Source: Verrucomicrobiales bacterium
Lineage (GTDB): Bacteria > Verrucomicrobiota > Verrucomicrobiia > Verrucomicrobiales > SLCJ01
Assembly: GCA_024636835.1 (NCBI GenBank)
Contig: JAGXGH010000127.1
Location: 1 to 64,000 of the forward strand
Reading direction: 5' to 3'
Length of the DNA stretch: 64,000 nt
Position 1 is the first letter of the stretch, and the number at the start of each line of letters is the position of its first letter. Positions 52,349 to 61,872 of this stretch are shown in pieces. The notes beneath the pieces are model-generated. The model was given only the letters and a program-made list of their open reading frames with translations, was not told the origin of the DNA and did no database searches. The position numbers and the translations under genes were made by a program.

Positions 52349-52467
52349 ATAAGTGTTCCCCGGCTCGAAAATAGATCAAATACGCAGCTTCGCCGAAAGA
52401 GAGACCACCACCAATTCATGTTTCGTGACTGGCTCCTAAAACATTAAACCTAACCACCTAAAACCTC

Positions 52468-54474
52468 TTGCCTCCCACCTTCCAGCTTCATGAGTTCGCC
52501 CAGCGCATACTCTATGCAACCACTCTGGAGGAAAAACTCGCTGGCCCAGGGATCGGCGCAAAATTAGTCGACGACGATCGCGGCCCCGCCATCGTCGGCA
52601 CCACCCTGCCCGGCAGACCCGCCGAATTGAGGATGCGACGCGACGGCGTGCGCGCCAACTTTCCCTCGAAAGCCAGTCTGATCGACGAAGAGCAGCGCGC
52701 CATACTAATGCACTTTTTTGCCAACCACGAACTCATCGCCGTCGAACTGATGGCTCTCGTGTTGTTGAAATTCCCCGACGCTCCAAAACGCTTTCGACTC
52801 GGCGTTTACCAAACCTTGCGCGAAGAACAAATGCACGCGCGCTGGTATGTGAACCGCATGAGAGAGTGCGGCGTCAACTTCGGCGATTTCCCAGTCAGCA
52901 ACCTCATCTGGAACCAAATAGCCCCAATGGCCAGTCCGCTCGACTACGTTAGTCGTCTGTCGCTGACTTTTGAACAGGCCAACCTCGACTACTCAAAATT
53001 CTATGCCGGTGTGTTGAATGATGCCGGCGACACAAAAACCGCAAAAATTCTCGATCAAATTTACCGCGACGAAATCAATCACGTCGGCTACGGACTCCAC
53101 TGGTTCCGCAAATGGAAAGAAGAGTCGCGCAGTGACTGGGAGCAATTCCGATCCAACCTCGTCTTTCCTCTCTCGCCCGTCAGAGCGAAGGCCGTGGAAT
53201 CCGTACCCTTCAATGCCGAGGGACGCCGCGCCGCCGGACTCGGCGATGATTTCATCGACCACCTCCAGGTCTTCGAAATGTCCCGTGGCCGCTCGCCCGA
53301 TGTCTTTCTCTTCAACCCGGGGTGTGAATTGGACTGCCTGCCCGGCGGCGCAAAATCCACTCCCGCACTCGAATCCCTGCGACGCGACCTGGAGCTACTA
53401 CCACTCGCGTTCGCCAAAAAAGACGACGTCATCCTCGTCGAGAATCAGCCGACCGTTCAACACCTCCAAACCCTCCGTGAAGCTGGATTCACACTACCCG
53501 AGTTCATTACCGATGTGAACGAGATCTCCTCACGCAAGCTCCGAAACCTCAGGCCATGGGGATGGTCGCCAACTTCCGTGAATCAGCTCGCTCCATTGCG
53601 AGGTTTGTGCACAGGTCACGACGAAAACGCGCGCAATCTCTCCGACCCTGCCGCCGCGCTCAGCAAACGCCGCACCGCCGAGTTGCGCGAGCGCATTGCT
53701 TGCGACAACGCCACATCGACCAACGTCTGCACAACCATCGACGAGATCGCTGATGAGGTGTATCGTTTACGCGAATGCGGCCACGCCTCCGTCGTCTTGA
53801 AGTCCGAATTCGGAGCCGCCGCGCATGGCAACCGCTGCCTTTTCGACGACACCCCCATCGATAAAGCGAACGATTGGATCACCACGCGCTTGAGCGAAGG
53901 TCAAGCAATTCTCGTCGAGGCCTGGCTGCCGAAAGTCTTCGAGTACTCCGCACACTTCGATCGCCGCGCCGCCGTTAATGCAAACGCCGCATCAAAAGTC
54001 ACCTTCCGCGGATTCAGCCGAATGAAAACCAATGGTCGCGGTCAATGGATGCACAGCGCCGCAGGGGTAAAATTCTGCCGTGGCCTGCAACCGGAACTCG
54101 CCGCGCACTTACAACACAAATCCGGCCCGCTGACACGCTTTCAGTCGGAATTCCCCGCCCTGCTCGAAACCCTCTACCACCCGCACGGCTACTTCGGCCC
54201 AATTGGCATCGATGCCTTTGTTTGGAGAGATCCGCTGTCAGATCACTTACGCGATCAATTGGTCGTCGAAATCAACGCACGTTACACCATGGGACGTGCC
54301 ACTCTCGAACTGCAAGACCAACTCGCTAAAGATAGTGTGCTCGTATTCGCCCTGGAAAAAACCGGCACCGCTCCCCAGTGGGAGGGTAAGCGAACAATTC
54401 TCAGTCGTTCACCATTGAAATCCCAGTGGCAGGCTTCTGTTTATAAAATGCGTGAATGGCCGACCCCTGAATAA
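52468..54474 (+). CDS. Fusion of ferritin-like DUF455 domain with ATP-grasp-like domain
   Basis: A 668-aa two-domain protein, apparently started by TTG at 52468 (no in-frame ATG before about residue 56, and residues 8-26 LHEFAQRILYATTLEEKLA match DUF455 starts). The N-terminal 250 residues are a DUF455 ferritin-like four-helix domain. Candidate di-iron ligands are Glu88 and Glu93, Glu120-QM-His123 (EEQMHARWY), Glu169 and Glu202-IN-His205 (DEINHVGYG). The C-terminal region (about 275-668) looks ATP-grasp-like: VFLFNPGCELDCL, LRPWGWSP, ASVVLKSEFGAAAHGNR and the late VVEINARYTMGRA. A carboxylate-amine ligase coupled to a metal-oxidising domain is the inferred role; no substrate is visible. The C-terminal ATP-grasp call is less sure than the DUF455 call. 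Confidence 0.6.
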   Translation: MPPTFQLHEFAQRILYATTLEEKLAGPGIGAKLVDDDRGPAIVGTTLPGRPAELRMRRDGVRANFPSKASLIDEEQRAILMHFFANHELIAVELMALVLLKFPDAPKRFRLGVYQTLREEQMHARWYVNRMRECGVNFGDFPVSNLIWNQIAPMASPLDYVSRLSLTFEQANLDYSKFYAGVLNDAGDTKTAKILDQIYRDEINHVGYGLHWFRKWKEESRSDWEQFRSNLVFPLSPVRAKAVESVPFNAEGRRAAGLGDDFIDHLQVFEMSRGRSPDVFLFNPGCELDCLPGGAKSTPALESLRRDLELLPLAFAKKDDVILVENQPTVQHLQTLREAGFTLPEFITDVNEISSRKLRNLRPWGWSPTSVNQLAPLRGLCTGHDENARNLSDPAAALSKRRTAELRERIACDNATSTNVCTTIDEIADEVYRLRECGHASVVLKSEFGAAAHGNRCLFDDTPIDKANDWITTRLSEGQAILVEAWLPKVFEYSAHFDRRAAVNANAASKVTFRGFSRMKTNGRGQWMHSAAGVKFCRGLQPELAAHLQHKSGPLTRFQSEFPALLETLYHPHGYFGPIGIDAFVWRDPLSDHLRDQLVVEINARYTMGRATLELQDQLAKDSVLVFALEKTGTAPQWEGKRTILSRSPLKSQWQASVYKMREWPTPE

Positions 54475-54768
54475 GCTCTCCAAGAAGTCGATACCGAGCT
54501 TCGGCCAATACCACTCTGAGAGCGAAGATGAATCCTCGCGGTGCCTGGGAGGGCGGAGCTAGGCGGTATTTAGCGATAGTAAATTGCAACAATCAGCTCT
54601 TGGCGTCCACCCATCACCCCATTTACTAATATAAAAAACTGACTACTATTTTATTTATAATACCTATTTTAAAACCTGTCGATATTTCTATAAAATACCT
54701 TGCCCACCGTCTCAGAAAATGTTGAATAAGTAAAGTATATTTACTAATTCAACAGTCATCCTCCCATT

Positions 54769-55635
54769 ATGAATTCGGCACGTAATCTTGCGCTACTTCT
54801 ATTGTTCTACACTCTAACGCTTTCCACCCATGCTCAAGTCCGAGCAGCCTTGGAAACGTTCACCTATGAAACCAACGCCAATTCATGGTCCGTGTATGAT
54901 TTCACGAGTTCTCTCCCTTATCCTGCCGAGTGGATTGCCGGTGAAGACCCAGTCATACGCTACCATTTTACGGATAACGACGTTACGGGTAACGACGGAT
55001 TCCTTTTCTCTTCATATGGTGGATCAAATAACAGTTTCGATGGAAACCACGCATTAATCCGCTCGGGCGGTATCGGTTTCGACCTTGAGGTTGAAAACCC
55101 CGCGAACATATCCTTTATCGATGTGGCTTTCTGGTCTGTGACTGATAACAGATGGTTCTACAGCAGTGACATCCAACCGTCGGATTCATCCAAGAACTGG
55201 CAGTCCATCGATTTCTTCAACAATAAATGGTACTATTACGATTCGGGCTGGGTGACCGTCGAACTCACTAAAACGAACATCTCAAACATCGATAGGTTCA
55301 TCATTCGCAGCTTCCCGGCATCCGCGGCCGCGGTCGGGGAGTTCGTGGCCATCGACAACTTCACGATATATCCCGAAATCATTGTTCCTAAGTTAAAGGT
55401 CAGTAGAACCGGTAACATCTTTAGTATGAATTTTCTGAAATGGGCTGGGCAGAGCTACACGGCAAAAAAATCAACTACCGGACTCGACAGTGGAGACTTC
55501 GTCGATATGCCCGGCGCATTGACGACTGCTGGGGGAAACCTCGCCTTGAGCTTAAGTGAACCCATCTCCGGCACCGCATTCTGGAAAGTGGACACACAGA
55601 TCCAATACGTCGAGGTGCCAGAAGTGACCCCTTGA
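54769..55635 (+). CDS. Exported beta-rich protein, unknown function
   Basis: A 288-aa secreted protein. The signal peptide is MNSARNLALLLLFYTLTLSTHAQ, with cleavage likely near residue 22. The rest is a beta-sandwich-like domain rich in Asn, Ser, Trp and Tyr (about 30-205), then a shorter C-terminal domain (ISGTAFWKVDTQ). The pattern with FIDVAFWSVTDNRWFY and VAIDNFTIYPE resembles carbohydrate-binding or choice-of-anchor type domains, without a certain family. No PEP-CTERM or Ig anchor is seen. The preceding 294 bp are AT-rich and gene-free. Confidence 0.55.
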   Translation: MNSARNLALLLLFYTLTLSTHAQVRAALETFTYETNANSWSVYDFTSSLPYPAEWIAGEDPVIRYHFTDNDVTGNDGFLFSSYGGSNNSFDGNHALIRSGGIGFDLEVENPANISFIDVAFWSVTDNRWFYSSDIQPSDSSKNWQSIDFFNNKWYYYDSGWVTVELTKTNISNIDRFIIRSFPASAAAVGEFVAIDNFTIYPEIIVPKLKVSRTGNIFSMNFLKWAGQSYTAKKSTTGLDSGDFVDMPGALTTAGGNLALSLSEPISGTAFWKVDTQIQYVEVPEVTP

Positions 55636-55741
55636 TCCAGCCATTGCTCTAAGCTCTTCACCGAGTCATCATAGACTCATTTCCCTCTGTATCTTTAGCG
55701 ATCGTGAGGTGATAGAGCCGGGATGGAATGCGACCAAATTC

Positions 55742-56959
55742 CTACCGTTCGCGATTCTCACCGAATTGATTAAGTCCGTAATACTTGGCGCGCATCCGCT
55801 GGCTCTGGATGCGGGTGGCGACTTCCATCGCTCCATTTCCAAAGCGCCCTAGCTCGAGTCTTTCGAAATCCGCGAACTGCTCCTCATCCGCTTCCTTTTC
55901 AGAGTTCAGAAGACCGACAAGTTTTTGCTCCTTATCCGGTGAAATCATCTCGATGCGCATCACGAAAACCCGCTCCATCTTGTCGGGGGCAGGTGTGATT
56001 TTCAGCGGCAGCATCTCATCCGTAAGCTGTCTCGGGACTAGCGTGAGAATCCTGTCTCCGCCCTCACGAAACCATGTCTTGCGCCAAGTCTCCACCATCG
56101 CTGAAGCCTCAGTCGGAGTCAGCCCCTCAGCCGTAAGCGCCTTTTTCCACTCACCCGCGAGTTCGGACTCCACCTCATCCAAGGGGCGAACCGGTTCACC
56201 AAACGCAATCTGAGCATGGTTCTTCGCAGGGTCGCCGTCCATCGGTCGACCAGCGAGCTGCGGTATGGGTACCCACCCAGCCTTGCCATCACGCACCCGC
56301 AGAGCAACCCCGTAATTCAACGCACTTTCGGAATTATTCATCACTGTCACCTTGTCGCCCGTCATGCCGGCTGAGACAGGGATGTAGGCGTTCCCTGCCC
56401 CGCGATAAAAAATGAATTTCTCCATATGCGGAAAATGCGGCTGAACCTCCAGGCCCGGTATCTCACTCAGATCGGATTCAAAAATCCATGCGTCAGGCAC
56501 CTCGCGGGCAGCTCCGTAGGGCTCGGGGTTTTTCGACTCCTGGATTGCGGGGACTTCCGCTAGCGCCGCCGTGTCTGTTGGCGGATGTAGCGTTCCCGAC
56601 CACTTGCCGAACACCGACATACCGTTAACCGGATCAACTCTGATCGCATCTGGCAGGGTCTGCGGAAAGGTCTCAGTGACCGTTCCGTTTTCGAACGACA
56701 CCTCAACGGAAACCTTCATTTCCTTCTCTGGATAGAAATAGATCACAGGGGTCTCCATCCGCACAGTCGCAAGACCCGGCTTCCCCATGATCCCCGTGCT
56801 GACAAATTTCGGCAACCGAGCGAGATCGCTAAAAGATTGATACCAGGGAACCTGCGTCCCGTTCGATCCGGATAGCACCGTAAAAGTCCCCCACTCGTGC
56901 ACCTCAAGGGCATGCGCAAACGAACCCAGACATAAACTTGCAATGATGGCAGTTTTCAT
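55742..56959 (-). CDS. Conserved exported protein with HEWGTFTVLSG start
   Basis: A 405-aa exported protein. The signal peptide (MKTAIIASLCLGSFAHALE) is followed by VHEWGTFTVLSGSNGTQVPWYQ, which I recall as a start shared by planctomycete and verrucomicrobial exported proteins of unknown function. The body (about 60-300) has alternating charged and aromatic segments, with PVIYFYPEKEMKVSVEVSF typical of the family. A Glu-rich helical tail (about 330-400) follows. No catalytic motif is recognised. It diverges from rhaB across about 320 bp. Confidence 0.65.
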   Translation of the reverse strand: MKTAIIASLCLGSFAHALEVHEWGTFTVLSGSNGTQVPWYQSFSDLARLPKFVSTGIMGKPGLATVRMETPVIYFYPEKEMKVSVEVSFENGTVTETFPQTLPDAIRVDPVNGMSVFGKWSGTLHPPTDTAALAEVPAIQESKNPEPYGAAREVPDAWIFESDLSEIPGLEVQPHFPHMEKFIFYRGAGNAYIPVSAGMTGDKVTVMNNSESALNYGVALRVRDGKAGWVPIPQLAGRPMDGDPAKNHAQIAFGEPVRPLDEVESELAGEWKKALTAEGLTPTEASAMVETWRKTWFREGGDRILTLVPRQLTDEMLPLKITPAPDKMERVFVMRIEMISPDKEQKLVGLLNSEKEADEEQFADFERLELGRFGNGAMEVATRIQSQRMRAKYYGLNQFGENRER

Positions 56960-57280
56960 AATGCCCTTTATGTTAGTTTCCTGAAAACATGTCTATCAAG
57001 AGTATGTAAGTTTTTTGTAAGCATCACGTTATGCGCACCCGCTCTGAAAATGGGGCGGTCAGTCATAGGAATTGCATTGTTGATGGCAGTACAGAAAAAC
57101 AGGGGGATTACGCAGCCATTTTTAAAGCGCTCTCAAATTGATAAACTTCCCGATTTCTCGACTTTTTCCCAAAATCCTGCGCGATGATCCCTTCAAAAAA
57201 CTTGACGCTATTGATGTGAAAGTCATCATCATATCCCCTGGCTATCCTTACCCCTGCCACCAATCCAACACCCACAAGCA
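56960..57280. promoter_or_regulatory. Divergent upstream region of exported protein and rhaB
   Basis: A 321-bp divergent gap, so promoters for both genes must lie here. The stretch 57040-57200 is free of strong repeats. A small 64-codon plus-strand frame overlaps the rhaB start and is not called. Nothing else stands out. Confidence 0.4.
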
Positions 57281-58774
57281 ATGGTTAAAACATTTCTCGC
57301 CGCAGACCTTGGCGCCGGCTCGGGCCGCGTGATCGCCGCCCATTTTCACTCGCAGGACAAACACATCACCCTCGAAGAAGTCCACCGCTTCGAAAACCCG
57401 GGCACCGATCTTCCCGGCGGATCATTCTGGGATCCGATCGCACTCTACCGCCACATTGTCGAAGGTGTCCGACTCGCCATTGCTGATCATGGCAACGCGG
57501 TTTGCTCAATCGCTGTCGACACATGGGGCGTGGATTTTGGATTACTCGACGCCAATGGCGAACTTCTTGGAGTCCCTCATCAATACCGTGACCCACGAAC
57601 CCAAGGCATGGAGGAAGAACTCGCGAAACTTGTTTCTCGCGAGGACGTTTATCGCTTCACCGGCATCCAAAATGCCTTCTATAACACGAGTCTTCAACTG
57701 CTCGCCGCAAAACTCGCCAACTCTCCGGCACTCGCCTCGGCGGACAGGTTACTCTTCATGCCCGATCTCCTCGCCTACTGGCTTTGTGGCGTCGCGTCCA
57801 ACGAGGTGACCAACTGTAGTACGTCCCAGCTTTTCGATCCGACGACGAGAAATTGGAGCACACCAATGATCGAAGCGCTTGGATTACCTCGCTCCATATT
57901 CAGCGATCCGGTTGAGCCCGGCACCCCACTGGCTCCCCTCCGCGATGAGGTAGCCCGTCTCACCGGCGCCGACAAACTCAGCCATCCGATTCAAGTGATC
58001 GCGACGGCATCCCACGACACCGCATCCGCGGTAGCCGCCGTGCCCGCCACAGGTGACGATCACGTTTGGATCAGTTGTGGAACATGGTCCATCCTTGGCA
58101 TCGTCTCCGAATCGCCGCATCTCGATGAGAAAGCACGCGCTTGCGGACTCTCCAACGAACTCGGAGTCCATGGTACAACGCGTCTGCTGCGCAATGTTTC
58201 CGGACTGTGGATGATTCAGGAATGCCAGCGTCAATGGGAACTCGACGGCACCAAGTTGAACTACGGAGAGATGGCTGACCTAGCCACCAGCGCCAAACCG
58301 TTCACTGCGTTTGTGAACCCGGACGACCCGGAGTTCGCACAGCCAGGCGGCATGCCCGATCGCATTCGTGAGTTTTGCGCGAAAACAGGCCAGCAAGAAC
58401 CCACTGATAAGGCGACTATTCTCCGCGTCGCCACCGAGAGTATCGCCCTCGCCTACGCATGCGTCGTTGATCGCATCCAAGCCGCTACCGATAAAACCTT
58501 CCGCCGCATCCACATTGTAGGCGGAGGGACCCGCAATGAGCTCCTCATGCAAGCAACCGCTGATGCCACCGGACTCGACGTTATCGCCGGCCCTGTCGAA
58601 GCAACCGCCTGCGGCAATATCATGATGCAATTACATGCCACAGGCGAACTGGACAACATGGATGAGGCACGCGACATCATCCGCAAATCCTTTCCGCTAA
58701 AGACCTACCATCCAAACGATCACTCCAGCTGGAAAGAACCTCTCCAAACGTTCAAGGAGCTTGTCGGGGTTTAA
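57281..58774 (+). CDS. rhaB: L-rhamnulokinase
   Basis: Phosphorylates L-rhamnulose (or L-fuculose-type sugars) in rhamnose catabolism. The 497-aa FGGY-family protein opens with the ATP-site LAADLGAGSGRVIAAHF. It has IAVDTWGVDFGLLD, HQYRDPRT, FMPDLLAYWLCG, ASHDTASAVAAVP, the second ATP-site ISCGTWSILG, and VGGGTRNELLMQATADATG near the C-terminus. Length and motifs match RhaB. No other rha gene lies next to it here; it stands alone on the plus strand. Confidence 0.93.
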   Translation: MVKTFLAADLGAGSGRVIAAHFHSQDKHITLEEVHRFENPGTDLPGGSFWDPIALYRHIVEGVRLAIADHGNAVCSIAVDTWGVDFGLLDANGELLGVPHQYRDPRTQGMEEELAKLVSREDVYRFTGIQNAFYNTSLQLLAAKLANSPALASADRLLFMPDLLAYWLCGVASNEVTNCSTSQLFDPTTRNWSTPMIEALGLPRSIFSDPVEPGTPLAPLRDEVARLTGADKLSHPIQVIATASHDTASAVAAVPATGDDHVWISCGTWSILGIVSESPHLDEKARACGLSNELGVHGTTRLLRNVSGLWMIQECQRQWELDGTKLNYGEMADLATSAKPFTAFVNPDDPEFAQPGGMPDRIREFCAKTGQQEPTDKATILRVATESIALAYACVVDRIQAATDKTFRRIHIVGGGTRNELLMQATADATGLDVIAGPVEATACGNIMMQLHATGELDNMDEARDIIRKSFPLKTYHPNDHSSWKEPLQTFKELVGV

Positions 58775-58976
58775 TGGACATTGGAAAATCGACCAATTAA
58801 AAAATGCGGCTTCGCCCAGGTTTAGAGTGAGCCGACACGCCTCATACCAAATCTTTTTATTGATCTGACGCGAACGAACGCGAAGCTGGTTGATCGTGAG
58901 CTACTTGTGCGCGGCGAATAGTCATGTTTTATTCCTAACCGGTATCACCTAGATGGTATAACGCCCACAATACTGC

Positions 58977-59450
58977 CTACTTCTTGTACACTTCGTTTGG
59001 GTCGTAGCTTTGATCACCGGTTTGGGTCAGCGGGTAGGATTCACTATCGGCGGCGTCCTTAGCGAGTGGAACGTCGCGGTAGAAACACGATGGGTAGCCG
59101 ACGTGACAACATCCCGCACCGATCTGCTCGACCTTAAGAACAAGCGCGTCTTGGTCGCAATCCGTGGAGATCGATTTCACTTTCTGCACGTGACCGCTAG
59201 TAGCGCCTTTGTGCCAAATTTCCTGACGACTACGACTATAGTAGACAGCATCGCCAATCTCTAATGTCATGCGCAACGACTCCTCGTTCATGTAAGCGAC
59301 CATCAGCACTTCGTTTGTGAGATGATCGGTAGCAATGGCAACGATCAATCCATTGTCATCAAACTTGGGGGCGAAAGCGAGTGCGCTCTCGACCGCTTTG
59401 CGGTCGTCGCGCGAGGCGAAGGGAATATTTGTAGCGGCTGGCGTAGTCAT
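58977..59450 (-). CDS. hisI: Phosphoribosyl-AMP cyclohydrolase
   Basis: Third step of histidine synthesis: opens the ring of PR-AMP. The 157-aa reading from the ATG at 59450 begins TTPAATNIPF; the frame to 59474 adds eight residues. The metal- and substrate-site segments are VAYMNEESLRMTL, YYSRSRQEIWHKG with the GATSGHVQKV follow-up, STDCDQDALVLKVEQIGAGCCHVGYPSCFYR at the C-terminus. It lacks the HisE half, so it is the single-domain form. It stands alone. Confidence 0.94.
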   Translation of the reverse strand: MTTPAATNIPFASRDDRKAVESALAFAPKFDDNGLIVAIATDHLTNEVLMVAYMNEESLRMTLEIGDAVYYSRSRQEIWHKGATSGHVQKVKSISTDCDQDALVLKVEQIGAGCCHVGYPSCFYRDVPLAKDAADSESYPLTQTGDQSYDPNEVYKK

Positions 59451-59604
59451 ACTTGGAAGAAATCTGGTACACAAAGCTTTCGACCAATTCTCTACAATCG
59501 CAAGTAGCTAGGGCAAGAGATACCCAAGTACGGAAACATCGTCGTCATCGGAAATAACCGTTAATCCCCTCGTTCCGCATCTATTGGTGGCGTTGGATAT
59601 TGGG

Positions 59605-59641
59605 CGACGTTCGTTCGGCGCTTACAAAGCCGCCGCTACAG
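59605..59641. repeat. GACGTTCGTTCGGCGCTT interspersed repeat, copy 2
   Basis: Pairs with 50921-50957. It lies in the gap between hisI and rimK, close to the rimK stop. Confidence 0.7.
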
Positions 59642-59663
59642 AGGACTCCGCATTCTCCATTCC

Positions 59664-60569
59664 CTACCCCTTTCCTTTGGTACGGCTACTCACTTTGCCC
59701 ACGCTGCTCTCGATGAACTTAATAATCTGCCCTGCAACATCCTTTCCTGTCGCCTTTTCGATTCCTTCCAGACCTGGCGAGGAGTTCACCTCCATTACCA
59801 CTGGCCCGTGATTCGAGCGCAGAAGATCAACACCAGCGAGACTTAACCCCATGATCCTGGCAGCGCGAACAGCCGTAGATCGCTCTTCGGGAGTGATTTT
59901 AACAACCGCCGCATTCCCGCCGCGATGCAGGTTCGATCTAAATTCGCCTTCCTTGCCTTGGCGCTTCATGGAAGCTATCACTTTATCGCCGACTACGAGG
60001 CAGCGAATATCAGCCCCACCCGCTTCTTTGATAAATTCCTGCGCGAGGATGTTGGCATCCAGGCCACGAAAAGCTTCGATGACGGATTCTGCGGCTTTCG
60101 CTGTCTCCGCGAGCACAACACCCACGCCTTGTGTGCCTTCTAATAATTTAACCACAATCGGCGCACCTCCACAGAGTTTAATCATGTGGCCTGTTGCCTT
60201 GGTATCATGAGCAAAGGTAGTCACTGGTAGGCCGATGCCCCTACGTGCGAGGAGTTGCAAGCTTCGGAGTTTGTCACGAGACCTGGAAATGGCCACTGAT
60301 TCATTCGCCGAGTAGACGCCCATAATTTCAAACTGACGCACAACGGCAGTGCCAAAAAATGTGCGCGAAGCACCAATGCGTGGGATGACCGCATCAAATC
60401 CCGTGAGTTCCTTGTCACCAAGAAAAATACTGGGGCGCATTGATGCAATGTTCATGTGGCATCTGAGGTAATCGATAACATGAACTTCATGGCCAGCGCT
60501 TTCTGCTGCCTTTACGAGGCTATTAGTGGAATAAAGTTTGGAGTTGCGTGATAGGATTCCGATTTTCAT
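59664..60569 (-). CDS. rimK: RimK-type alpha-L-glutamate ligase (ATP-grasp)
   Basis: ATP-grasp enzyme that adds glutamate residues to the C-terminus of ribosomal protein S6 in E. coli. The 301-aa reading from the ATG at 60569 ([15 protein letters not shown]) fits RimK; the longer frame to 60638 overlaps rimB and is not supported. Visible parts: ATP-grasp [46 protein letters not shown], and the metal-site [18 protein letters not shown]. It follows rimB by 17 bp, the usual rimB-rimK arrangement. The C-terminal tail is basic (SSRTKGKG). Confidence 0.93.
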   Translation of the reverse strand: MKIGILSRNSKLYSTNSLVKAAESAGHEVHVIDYLRCHMNIASMRPSIFLGDKELTGFDAVIPRIGASRTFFGTAVVRQFEIMGVYSANESVAISRSRDKLRSLQLLARRGIGLPVTTFAHDTKATGHMIKLCGGAPIVVKLLEGTQGVGVVLAETAKAAESVIEAFRGLDANILAQEFIKEAGGADIRCLVVGDKVIASMKRQGKEGEFRSNLHRGGNAAVVKITPEERSTAVRAARIMGLSLAGVDLLRSNHGPVVMEVNSSPGLEGIEKATGKDVAGQIIKFIESSVGKVSSRTKGKG

Positions 60570-60586
60570 AAAAATATTGATAGCTG

Positions 60587-61114
60587 TTAACTGCCTTGCT
60601 GCTTTGGATAGAGACGGGATGCGCCAAGCGATCCCCAAAGATGGATATGCCCAGTGTCGACGACAAACCTGGGGGAGAGTGCGGTGCGCCCGAGCAGCAT
60701 GCGATGGCGCATTTTATCCCGTGAGGTTAAACTAATCTCTACCTGCCAAGAGAGCGGACCGTGTTTGAGAGTTTGTTTAATAATATAGCGCGATTCCGAT
60801 TCACCGTTGGAACTTCGGACGTCTCGTTCATCCGCTACGGGTGATTCACACCACATCATCACATCTGAGCGGTCACGCAAAGGAAAACATTGAAACCGAA
60901 CGTGTTTGGTTCGTGATCCCTTTGGAAAGAAGGTAGAAATCTCTTCGGCATGAAGGCTCGACGTTCTGGCACCAGTATCGATTTTTGCATCGATGGCCGG
61001 CACTCCTATACCAGGAATCTCCAACCACTCGCGACGTCCAATGATAATACGATCATCATCCGCCAAACTGGCGAATTCACGACGTTCAAGATGAGCAATG
61101 GGATAACGTTTCAT
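60587..61114 (-). CDS. Retropepsin-like aspartic protease linked to RimK (RimB type)
   Basis: A 175-aa protein of the RimB / DUF785 ATP-dependent zinc protease family, a small retropepsin-like aspartic protease found with rimK. The key motif is [12 protein letters not shown] (Asp-Thr-Gly at about 45-47), and the second half has [18 protein letters not shown]. It may trim glutamate tails added by RimK, as proposed for Pseudomonas; here this is inference. It is upstream of rimK by 17 bp and on the same strand. Confidence 0.85.
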   Translation of the reverse strand: MKRYPIAHLERREFASLADDDRIIIGRREWLEIPGIGVPAIDAKIDTGARTSSLHAEEISTFFPKGSRTKHVRFQCFPLRDRSDVMMWCESPVADERDVRSSNGESESRYIIKQTLKHGPLSWQVEISLTSRDKMRHRMLLGRTALSPRFVVDTGHIHLWGSLGASRLYPKQQGS

Positions 61115-61319
61115 GCAGGTGGAAAATCCAAGGCTAGCATCGCGCCCTGCTTAGAACAACGTATGTGACGAATATTTCTCTTCGATAAAAAAGAGAGACT
61201 TTCCATCAATTGCGAGCAGCCACCCCGGGTGGGACGGTTTTCACACCGTCCGTAACTTTCCTTCACCATCACCCTCCATTCCCGACCCGAAACCATCACC
61301 AACGTCGCGCAAAATCACG

Positions 61320-61342
61320 GACGCTTGAAAAGCATCCCTCCC
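61320..61342. repeat. 23-bp perfect interspersed repeat, copy 2
   Basis: Identical to 21780-21802. Confidence 0.7.
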
Positions 61343-61430
61343 GAGTTTCCTGACTTGGCTTAGACGAACATTTCTCACTACGGAGTTCGCTGGGTATTAG
61401 GCTGAAAAATCGCCGTGCCCTTTCGGGTAC

Positions 61431-61460
61431 AAAAAAAACACCTCGCCCGCAGGCAAGGTG
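61431..61460 (-). terminator. Intrinsic terminator of rpsF (minus strand)
   Basis: On the minus strand CACCTTGCC (61460-61452) pairs with GGCGAGGTG (61447-61439), including one G-T pair, and is followed by eight T's at 61438-61431. It lies 30 bp after the rpsF stop. Confidence 0.85.
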
Positions 61461-61489
61461 CTTGGTGAAAACATAAATAAACTCGGCGC

Positions 61490-61777
61490 TTAGATGACGC
61501 GTTGGTAGTGCTGAAGGAACACGTCGTTGTTCAACTTGAGCTTCTCACGGATTTGGACGATAGATGATGGCTCTGCGTTGAACTTGTAGTTCACGTAGAA
61601 ACCACCCTCAAGGTGGCGTGCATTGTAGATGAACTCTTTGCGGCCAAGTTGCTCAACTTCATTGAGTTCAGCTCCAAAACCTTCGAGCTCTTTGCTCACG
61701 GTGCTCACCATTGTTTCGACACTCTCGTCTTTTCCTTTTGTGTTAAGGACGATGACTCCCTCGTATTTGCGCTTCAT
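61490..61777 (-). CDS. rpsF: 30S ribosomal protein S6, short form
   Basis: Small-subunit protein that binds S18 and 16S rRNA. The 95-aa protein has the S6 fold: MKRKYEGVIVLNTKG at the start, then VEQLGRKEFIYNARHLEGGFYVNYKF. It ends FLQHYQRVI and lacks the acidic glutamate-rich tail that RimK extends in E. coli (about 130 aa there). It lies 95 bp after pth on the same strand, in a prs-rplY-pth-rpsF order. Translation rate of its own operon is commonly controlled by S6-S18 binding; no such site is visible. Confidence 0.95.
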   Translation of the reverse strand: MKRKYEGVIVLNTKGKDESVETMVSTVSKELEGFGAELNEVEQLGRKEFIYNARHLEGGFYVNYKFNAEPSSIVQIREKLKLNNDVFLQHYQRVI

Positions 61778-61872
61778 AATTCGGTAAATTTCAATCAGTT
61801 GCCTGCTTTTCGCAGAATTTAATGTGGTGCTTATTGTTGTGGCGTCAACTCAGATCCCCACGATTTTTCATT

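Larger units (their letters stand above)
61115..61489. other. Intergenic region between rimB and rpsF
   Basis: A 375-bp gap holding the rpsF terminator (61431-61460), the second 23-bp repeat copy (61320-61342) and a hairpin GGACGGT/ACCGTCC at 61232-61251 without a T tract. No open frame has family features. Confidence 0.55.
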
